Source of the DNA: an uncultured Oscillospiraceae bacterium
GTDB taxonomy: Bacteria; Bacillota; Clostridia; Oscillospirales; Oscillospiraceae
Reading direction: 5' to 3'
NCBI GenBank assembly: GCA_910584835.1
Contig: CAJUEG010000082.1
Span: 1-10,787, forward strand
Length of the DNA stretch: 10,787 nucleotides
Shown here: piece after piece, positions 5,821-10,787 of the stretch
Numbering within the stretch: position 1 is the stretch's first letter
How the letters are laid out: each line of letters starts with the position of its first letter
Translations under genes and position numbers: made by a program
The notes under the pieces: generated by a model
The model's database searches: none
What the model was told of the DNA's origin: nothing
What the model saw: only the letters and a program-made list of their open reading frames with translations

Positions 5821-5866
5821 GGTATCACCTCATAGAACAGAGGGCCGCGCCCCCCTTGATGCTTCC

Positions 5867-5894
5867 AGCATACCAGAATCGGCCCGTTTGACCA
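5867..5894 (-). promoter_or_regulatory. Possible extended -10 promoter for the HTH gene
   Basis: On the minus strand, TGGTCA (5894-5889) precedes TATGCT (5872-5867) by 16 bp, and TGG lies directly before the -10. Both hexamers match consensus at 4 of 6 positions. Transcription would start near 5860, leaving a leader of about 40 nt. A loose palindrome CCCAA...TTGGG (5909-5926) just upstream is a possible operator. Confidence 0.4.
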
Positions 5895-5957
5895 GGGATT
5901 TACCGTTTCCCAATGTAACCTTTGGGTTGCTTTTTGGGGTTTCGCCCCCAGGGCGGT

Positions 5958-5983
5958 CTGCTTTTCCCACATGGCAAAAGCAG
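5958..5983. repeat. Hairpin in the gap after the GatD-like gene
   Basis: CTGCTTTT (5958-5965) and AAAAGCAG (5976-5983) form a perfect 8-bp stem around a 10-nt loop. GGCAAAAGC occurs at 5973-5981 and again at 5983-5991. It lies in the 195-nt gap between the GatD-like stop and the HTH start. It lacks a following T-run, so its role as a terminator is doubtful. Confidence 0.45.
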
Positions 5984-6015
5984 GCAAAAGCGTGCATAGG
6001 GGTGCTTTCCCTTTA

Positions 6016-6771
6016 TCAGGACGCGCTGTATGGACCGGGCGGATTGCCGGCCTCCTGGCCTGTCAGCTCCTTTAATGTTACGGCATAGGCCTCCCGCTCA
6101 TAGGGCAGAACGGGCAGGGCCTCCGGCAGCTCCCAGCCCTTGGCCTCAAACAGCCGGCGGATCAGGAAGTCGGTAAAGTCCGGGTTCTTCACCAGCACCG
6201 GGCCGGTGATGTGGGTGGCAAACACGCTGCCGGACACATAGCCCTCCGGGCCCTTTTCCTCCCCGTTGCCGAAGCCCAGGCTCAGGCGGTCAAACAGGGG
6301 CGGGGCGTCCTCCGTCAAGGAGCACTTGTTCATGAACCCCACCACGGGGCTGTCCCACAGGGAGGTATGGGCCACCACGTCCACCGGGCAGCGGGAGCCG
6401 GACTCCACGGTGGAAAAGTCCGCCAGACTCAGAGCGCGCCACATCTTGCCCGCAGCGTCGGTGATGGACGCGCCCAGCAGCTCCATGGCGTTGCCGGTGA
6501 ACAGCACCACCGCCCCCCGGCCGATGGCGGCGTTGAGCGCCTCCTTGTGGGGCAGCAGAGCGGTCAGCGCCGCCTTCTGGGTGCGCTCGGTGCCCGCGCC
6601 CATATAGATGAAGTCGGCGTGCTCAAAGTCCGGCGCGTCCTCAAACAGCGCCGTTTGGACCGTCACGGTCACCCCCGCGGCCTCCAGGTGGCGGCGGAGG
6701 ACGGCAATATTGGCGTATTCCCCGTACAGGGACATGCAGTCGGGATACAGATGCAGCATGGTCAGTTCCAT
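6016..6771 (-). CDS. gatD: GatD-like type 1 glutamine amidotransferase, catalytic residues altered
   Basis: The partner protein of MurT. In Staphylococcus and Streptococcus, GatD releases ammonia from glutamine so that MurT can amidate D-Glu of lipid II. The 251-aa length and the N-terminal LHLYPDCMSLYGEYANI (6-22) match the GatD/CobQ-like family. The catalytic elements do not. The nucleophile-elbow region reads LFTGNAMELLG (90-100) where the family has a C-G-G-x-x-LLG pattern, so the Cys position holds Gly93. The His region reads FATHITGP (184-191) where YLHGP is usual, so the His position holds Thr189, with a His two residues earlier. A glutaminase role is therefore doubtful. The ATG at 6769-6771 follows AAGGAAGG; Met5 is an alternative start. 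It lies 150 nt after the MurT-like gene, separated by repeats. Family membership is firm; activity is not. Confidence 0.85.
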   Translation of the reverse strand: MELTMLHLYPDCMSLYGEYANIAVLRRHLEAAGVTVTVQTALFEDAPDFEHADFIYMGAGTERTQKAALTALLPHKEALNAAIGRGAVVLFTGNAMELLGASITDAAGKMWRALSLADFSTVESGSRCPVDVVAHTSLWDSPVVGFMNKCSLTEDAPPLFDRLSLGFGNGEEKGPEGYVSGSVFATHITGPVLVKNPDFTDFLIRRLFEAKGWELPEALPVLPYEREAYAVTLKELTGQEAGNPPGPYSAS

Positions 6772-6800
6772 AAGATATCCTTCCTTGGTTTCAGATCACA

Positions 6801-6950
6801 GCAGCTGCGGTTTCAAGCTCTTTCTGCGTATTTCTTTCGGTTCCGGATACGGCAGCTGCGGTTGTCGTGCCAGCGGTGCTGGCCAAGCGCCTGGCTTGTG
6901 GCGGTTTCAAGCTCTTTTTGCTTACTTTTTCTCTCGAGAAAAAGTAAGCA
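6801..6950. repeat. Repeat block between the MurT- and GatD-like genes
   Basis: GCGGTTTCAAGCTCTTT occurs exactly at 6807-6823 and 6901-6917, with similar T-rich sequence after each copy. GCAGCTGCGGTT occurs at 6801-6812 and 6852-6863. GCCAGC-GGT-GCTGGC (6869-6883) is a hairpin. The block ends in a palindrome with arms of 15 bp (6919-6933 and 6936-6950), which contains the stop and last codons of the MurT-like gene. That palindrome is a relative of the one at 2995-3026, in the opposite orientation. Confidence 0.75.
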
Positions 6951-8256
6951 GCTTATCCCGGTCGGAGAAGCAGGTGACCACGTACACGTCCTCGTCCCCA
7001 TTCTCCTTCAGATACTCCGCCGCCGCGGGGATGGACTCCCCCACTTCGACCTTGTCCGCCGGGATATGGCTGTACTTGAACCGCACCGCCAGGTCGTTGC
7101 AGTATTTGCCGTACAGCATGATTTTTCCGATGTGGGGGGCGCTGAGCTTGTCAAAATCGATGTCCCACAGCCAGCTGGTCTCGCCGGTGAAGTACTTCCG
7201 GCTGATGGCGTCCACGATGATCAGCACCGTGCAGGGCTTGCCGGTGGCGGCGATATAGGCCAGGTTGGTGTCGTAGGCCACCGAGTTCTCATGCTTGGAG
7301 GTGAGCAGGGTGGCCTGGTGGTTCCCCAGGCGGAAGGTAATCATGCGCCCGTTTTTCAGCATATAGTTGTTGATCACCCCGGCCATAACGGCCTTGTCCG
7401 CCCCCGCCAGGGCGCACACCGACCAGGCGGCCAGGATGTTGTACACGTTGTAGATGCTCCTGAAGGCCAGGGAGATGTCCGTCTCCCCGTTGATGGTGAG
7501 CCTGCCCTCCTTCAAATCCAGGGCGGTGACGGTGAAATCGGTGGCGGGGCGTTTGTGGCCGCAGGCGGGACAGGAGTAGTGGCCGATGTGGGCGTAGTGA
7601 TAGCAGGAATACTCCATCCTCCCCTTGCACACCGGGCACCGGGCTCCGTCGTGGTAGACGCCGTGGTGTTCCTTTGTGCTCACTGGGCACTGGTCCAGGC
7701 CAAACCACTTTACCTTGTCCGGGGCGTGGTCCCGGGCGAAGCAGGACACCAGGGGGTCGTCGGCGTTGAGCACCAGGGTGGTTTCGGGGAACACGGCGTC
7801 CTTGATGGCGTCGTACACCCACTCCGGGTGCCCGTTGCGGGTGAGCTGGTCCCGGTAGAGGTTGGTGATGACGAAGTGGGTGGGGTGGAACCATCGGAAG
7901 GTGTGCCGGGCGTAGCGCTCGTCGCTCTCCAGCAGCAGCACCTCCCCCCTCATTTTTCCCCCCAGGGTGCAGTTGGACAGGATGAGGGTGGCCACCCCCT
8001 CGATCTGGTTGGAGCCCTCCTTATTGTATATCACCCGCCTGCCGTCCGCCGTCAGGATGGCGGCGATCATCTCCACGGTGGAGGTCTTGCCGTTGGAGCC
8101 GGTGACGGCGATGACCTTTTCCGGCAGCTTTACCCGGCCCAGCACATCGGGGCACACCTTCAGGGCAAACTGCCCCGGCAGGGAGCTGCCCTTGCCGACG
8201 AGCCCGCCGATAAACCGCAGGATTTTACACACCAGTACGGCCAGAATCAATCTCAT
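6922..8256 (-). CDS. murT: MurT-like Mur ligase family protein
   Basis: The ligase subunit of the MurT/GatD pair acting on the peptidoglycan precursor lipid II at the inner membrane face. From the ATG at 8254-8256 it is 444 aa. An N-terminal hydrophobic stretch (1-20) precedes the Mur ligase ATP loop VTGSNGKTST (51-60), NLYRDQL (132-138) and LNADDPL (163-169). A zinc ribbon typical of MurT follows, with Cys207, Cys210, Cys229 and Cys232. The C-terminal DUF1727-type domain keeps SWLWDIDF (361-368). It has TSKHENSVAYDTN (319-331) where typical MurT has a KNPAG-type motif, and VDAISRKYFTGE (348-359) in place of the usual ND-x-x-ADGRD stretch. The last residues, LLTFSREKK, are encoded by a repeat palindrome. 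A TTG at 8262 is an alternative start with better spacing to GGGGAGG. The ATG overlaps the acetyltransferase stop (ATGA). Confidence 0.92.
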   Translation of the reverse strand: MRLILAVLVCKILRFIGGLVGKGSSLPGQFALKVCPDVLGRVKLPEKVIAVTGSNGKTSTVEMIAAILTADGRRVIYNKEGSNQIEGVATLILSNCTLGGKMRGEVLLLESDERYARHTFRWFHPTHFVITNLYRDQLTRNGHPEWVYDAIKDAVFPETTLVLNADDPLVSCFARDHAPDKVKWFGLDQCPVSTKEHHGVYHDGARCPVCKGRMEYSCYHYAHIGHYSCPACGHKRPATDFTVTALDLKEGRLTINGETDISLAFRSIYNVYNILAAWSVCALAGADKAVMAGVINNYMLKNGRMITFRLGNHQATLLTSKHENSVAYDTNLAYIAATGKPCTVLIIVDAISRKYFTGETSWLWDIDFDKLSAPHIGKIMLYGKYCNDLAVRFKYSHIPADKVEVGESIPAAAEYLKENGDEDVYVVTCFSDRDKLLTFSREKK

Positions 8257-8840
8257 GAGCAAGCCGTCCTCCCCTCTGTCTGCTCCGCCCGCTTCAGCTC
8301 ACGCCATTCGTCCTCCAGGATGGCCATGAGGATATCGTCCGCGTAAGCCGCCCCGTCCGGAACTGCCTCCCGGCGGATCCCTTCCCGCCGGAATCCCGCC
8401 TTCTCATAGGCCCGTACCGCCCGGGGATTGAAGGAGAATACGTCCAGCTCCAGGCGGTGGAGCCCCAGCTCCTCAAAGGCAAAGTCCCGGGTCATCCGCA
8501 CCGCCCAGGAGCCGATCCCCTTCCCGCAGCTGTCCGAGCGGAACAGGGCGATCCGAAAGTTGGCGCACCGGGCGTCCCAGTCAATCTCATTGACGACGCT
8601 CTCCCCCAGAATGCGCCCGTCCGGGCCGATGATAAGGAAGTCGGCCCGGTCCTCCGCCTCCAGGCAGCGCCGGAAATGGGCCAGCACCTCCTCCCGGGTG
8701 AAATCGGGCCGGCTTCCCGTCAGCCGGTCCACCGCCGGGTCCATGGCGAGGCACTGCGCGCAGTAGTCCTCCGCGTCTTGGGCCCGGGGGCTGCGGAGGG
8801 TATAGCCGTCCTTTTCCCAACTGTGTTCTCTTTTTTTCAT
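8253..8840 (-). CDS. GNAT family N-acetyltransferase, RimJ/RimL-like
   Basis: A 195-aa acetyl-CoA-dependent N-acetyltransferase of the Acetyltransf_3 type, which acts on protein N-termini or small amines. The N-terminal part reads YTLRSPRAQDAEDY (13-26). The central strands include ADFLIIGPDGRILGESVV (66-83). Motif A with the CoA pyrophosphate loop is RSDSCGKGIGSWAVRMT (101-117). Motif B is HRLELDVFSFNPRAVRAYEKAGF (from 128). The substrate cannot be predicted. The ATG at 8838-8840 follows AGAGGA by 7 nt and overlaps the stop of the preceding 53-codon ORF by ATGA. Its own stop overlaps the MurT-like start in the same way, implying translational coupling through the operon. Confidence 0.92.
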   Translation of the reverse strand: MKKREHSWEKDGYTLRSPRAQDAEDYCAQCLAMDPAVDRLTGSRPDFTREEVLAHFRRCLEAEDRADFLIIGPDGRILGESVVNEIDWDARCANFRIALFRSDSCGKGIGSWAVRMTRDFAFEELGLHRLELDVFSFNPRAVRAYEKAGFRREGIRREAVPDGAAYADDILMAILEDEWRELKRAEQTEGRTACS

Positions 8841-8998
8841 TCGTTGTCCTCTCCCATGGATTTTATAAAGCAGACAATGCGGTTGGCCTCGGCAAAGCCA
8901 GCGGCCAGGTGGAAGGCGATGCTGCCCGTGTTGCCCAGCTCGCAGGCCAGCGCGGCGGCCTGGGACAGGGATTTCCCGTTTGCTTTGGTAACCTTCAT
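8837..8998 (-). CDS. 53-aa ORF, C-terminal remnant of an AAC(6')-like GNAT acetyltransferase
   Basis: A short frame between mnmG and the acetyltransferase. Residues 18-48 contain ACELGNTGSIAFHLAAGF followed by AEANRIVCFIKSM. This closely resembles the last strand, helix and strand of AAC(6')-type aminoglycoside acetyltransferases (pattern N-x-x-S-x-x-FH-x-x-GF-x-E-x-x-R-x-V-x-F-x-K; comparison from memory). The acetyl-CoA-binding part is absent, so it cannot be an active enzyme alone. Residues 1-17 do not look like the family. The start ATG overlaps the mnmG stop (ATGA), has GGAG 9 nt upstream, and the stop overlaps the next start (ATGA), so it is well placed to be translated. It may be a decayed gene kept because it couples translation from mnmG to the following gene. 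Confidence 0.65.
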   Translation of the reverse strand: MKVTKANGKSLSQAAALACELGNTGSIAFHLAAGFAEANRIVCFIKSMGEDNE

Positions 8999-10787
8999 GT
9001 CATTTTCTCCAAATAAATCATCAGGGCGGTGATATCCGCCGGGGACACCCCGGACACCCGGGACGCCTGCCCCAGGTTCAGCGGCCGTATTTTGTCCAGC
9101 TTCTGCCGCGCCTCCAGCCGCAGGCCCTGTATGCCCAGGTAGTCCACGTCCGGGGGGAGGGGCCTGTCCTCCAGCTTCCGCAGCTCCGCCACCTGCCGGA
9201 GCTGGCGCTCGATGTAGCCCTGGTACTTGACCGAAATTTCCACCTGCTGGGTGATTTCCCGGGAAAGCGGGGGCCGGTCGGGGTCAAAGGGGGCCAGGTC
9301 GGCGTAGCTCAGCCGGGGGCGGCGGAGCAGGTCGATGAGCCGCGCCCCGTGGGGACAGGGGGGCTCGCCCTTGTCCTCCAGCAGAGCGTCCAGCGCGGGG
9401 GAGGGCGGGACGCCCATGTGCTCCAGCCGTTTGACCTCCTTTTCCACGGCGGCATACTTCTCCTCCACCCGGGCCAGCCGTTCCCCGCTCACCAGCCCCA
9501 CCCGGCGGCCATAGGCGGCCAGGCGCTTGTCGGCGTTGTCCTGGCGGTGGATGAGCCGGTACTCCGTCCGGGAGGTCATCATGCGGTAGGGCTCATTGGT
9601 GCCCTTGGTCACCAAATCGTCGATGAGCACCCCGGTATAGCCGTCCGCCCGGCTCAAAACCAGGGGCGGCTCCCCCTTGAGCTTCAGCGCCGCGTTGATC
9701 CCCGCCACCAGCCCCTGGGCGGCGGCCTCCTCATAGCCGGAGGAGCCGTTGAACTGCCCCGCGCCGTACAGGCCGGGGACTTTTTTGCACTCCAGGGTGG
9801 GCAGCAGCCCGGTGGGGTCCACGCAGTCGTACTCGATGGCGTAGGCGCACCGGGTCATTTCGGCGCGCTCCAGGCCGGGGACGGTGTGGAGCATTTCCAC
9901 CTGCACCTCCTCGGGCAGGGAGGAGGAAAACCCCTGGATGTACAGCTCCTCGGTGTTGAGGCCCATGGGCTCGATAAAGAGCTGGTGCCGGGGCTTGTCC
10001 GCGAAGCGCACCACCTTGTCCTCGATGGAGGGGCAGTACCTCGGCCCCACCCCCTCGATCACCCCGGAGAACAGGGGGGAGCGGTGGAGGTTGTCCCGGA
10101 TTACCTTGTGGGTGGCCTCGTTGGTGTAGGTGAGGTAGCACACCGCCCGGTTTTCCGGGGGCGCTTCGGTGGAAAAGGAGAAGGGCACGGGCGCCTCGTC
10201 CCCCGGCTGCACCTCCATTTTGGAGAAATCCACGCTGCGGCGGTTCACCCGGGGGGGCGTGCCCGTCTTAAAGCGGCGGATGGACAGCCCCAGCCCCGCC
10301 AGGCACCGGGTCAGGGGCAGAGCCGCCGCCATGCCGTCGGGGCCGGAATCCCGGGTGACCTCCCCCACAATGGTGCGGCCCCCCAGGTAGGTGCCGGTGG
10401 CCACCACCGCCGCCTTGACGGCGTAGACGGCCCCGGCGGCGGTGACCACCCCGGAAACCGCCCCGCGCTCGGTGAGGATTTCCGTCACCTCGGCCTGTTT
10501 GACCCACAGGTTTTCCTGGAGCTCCAGGGTGTGCTTCATCACCTCCTGGTAGCGGCGGCGGTCCGCCTGGGCCCGGAGAGACCACACGGCGGGGCCCTTC
10601 CCCCGGTTGAGCATGCGGTACTGGATGCAGGCTCTGTCGGCGGCCTTGGCCATCTCGCCCCCCAAAGCGTCGATCTCCCGGACCAGGTGGCCCTTGCCGG
10701 TGCCGCCGACGGCCGGGTTGCAGGGCATGTTGCCCACCGCGTCCAGGTTGATGGTGAAGCAGACGGTTTTCAGCCCCATCCGGGCGG
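8995..10787 (-). CDS. mnmG: tRNA uridine-5-carboxymethylaminomethyl modification enzyme MnmG, N-terminus beyond window edge
   Basis: An FAD-dependent enzyme (GidA) that with MnmE installs cmnm5/cmnm2 groups on the wobble uridine U34 of tRNAs. About 596 residues are visible. The N-terminal FAD loop, roughly 25-30 residues, lies past the right edge; the frame is open there and the internal Met at 10779 is not the true start. Motifs, numbered from that Met: NMPCNPAVGGTGKGHL (17-32), ATGTYLGGRTIVGE, RRFKTGTPPRV, YCPSIEDKVVRF, and GLYGAGQFNGSSGYEEAAAQ. The C-terminal helical tRNA/MnmE-binding region includes DNADKRL and VKYQGYIERQ, and the protein ends SPADITALMIYLEKMT. In many bacteria mnmE and rsmG flank it; here the downstream genes are unrelated. 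The stop overlaps the next ORF (ATGA). Confidence 0.98.
   Translation of the reverse strand, partial: ARMGLKTVCFTINLDAVGNMPCNPAVGGTGKGHLVREIDALGGEMAKAADRACIQYRMLNRGKGPAVWSLRAQADRRRYQEVMKHTLELQENLWVKQAEVTEILTERGAVSGVVTAAGAVYAVKAAVVATGTYLGGRTIVGEVTRDSGPDGMAAALPLTRCLAGLGLSIRRFKTGTPPRVNRRSVDFSKMEVQPGDEAPVPFSFSTEAPPENRAVCYLTYTNEATHKVIRDNLHRSPLFSGVIEGVGPRYCPSIEDKVVRFADKPRHQLFIEPMGLNTEELYIQGFSSSLPEEVQVEMLHTVPGLERAEMTRCAYAIEYDCVDPTGLLPTLECKKVPGLYGAGQFNGSSGYEEAAAQGLVAGINAALKLKGEPPLVLSRADGYTGVLIDDLVTKGTNEPYRMMTSRTEYRLIHRQDNADKRLAAYGRRVGLVSGERLARVEEKYAAVEKEVKRLEHMGVPPSPALDALLEDKGEPPCPHGARLIDLLRRPRLSYADLAPFDPDRPPLSREITQQVEISVKYQGYIERQLRQVAELRKLEDRPLPPDVDYLGIQGLRLEARQKLDKIRPLNLGQASRVSGVSPADITALMIYLEKMT

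Noticed and set aside
5936..5950. GGGG...CCCC stem as terminator of the GatD-like gene
   Set aside because: Short stem, and on the minus strand it is followed by A residues, not the T-run an intrinsic terminator needs.
6211..8346. 711-codon open frame on the plus strand
   Set aside because: It runs opposite the GatD-like, MurT-like and acetyltransferase genes. Its translation is a low-complexity mix rich in G, V, H and Q typical of antisense frames in GC-rich DNA, and it has no domain motif.

Overview
The window comes from a GC-rich Gram-positive anaerobe of the class Clostridia, most likely an Oscillospiraceae relative (Flavonifractor/Lawsonibacter/Intestinimonas type). This is inferred from the roughly 60-65 % GC coding DNA, strong AGGAGG-type ribosome binding sites, a T-box leader, a MurT/GatD-type pair and many short palindromic repeats between genes; no marker gene here fixes the species. 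Every gene lies on the minus strand except one small plus-strand gene.

Read in the direction of minus-strand transcription (high to low coordinates), the layout is as follows. (1) 10787-8253: mnmG (tRNA U34 modification, 5' end cut by the window edge), a 53-codon ORF resembling the tail of an AAC(6')-type acetyltransferase, and a RimJ/RimL-like acetyltransferase. They are joined by ATGA stop/start overlaps, and a further overlap leads into the next gene. (2) 8256-6016: a MurT-like Mur ligase and a GatD-like amidotransferase, the pair that in other Gram-positives amidates D-Glu of lipid II. Here the GatD-like partner lacks the expected catalytic Cys and His, the MurT-like C-terminal domain is also divergent, and a repeat block lies between the two genes and supplies the end of the MurT frame. 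(3) 5820-5010: a two-gene unit of an HTH protein and a membrane-anchored protein that share a homologous C-terminal beta-rich domain. (4) 4950-3226: an alpha/beta hydrolase and prmA (ribosomal protein L11 methyltransferase).

(5) 3225-2511: a gene-free stretch with a chain of hairpin repeats, then a promoter and a complete T-box riboswitch (stem I, AUC isoleucine specifier, T-box/antiterminator and terminator). (6) 2511-1462: an AT-richer accessory patch with a plus-strand 85-aa gene, a divergent small XRE repressor gene with an operator-rich shared promoter, and a small four-helix membrane protein. (7) 1430-1: ileS, cut by the left edge. The T-box is the expected leader of ileS, but about 1.08 kb of other genes lie between its terminator and the ileS start codon.

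The points most worth following up are the split T-box/ileS arrangement, the MurT/GatD-like pair with altered active sites, and the paired small proteins that share a domain.
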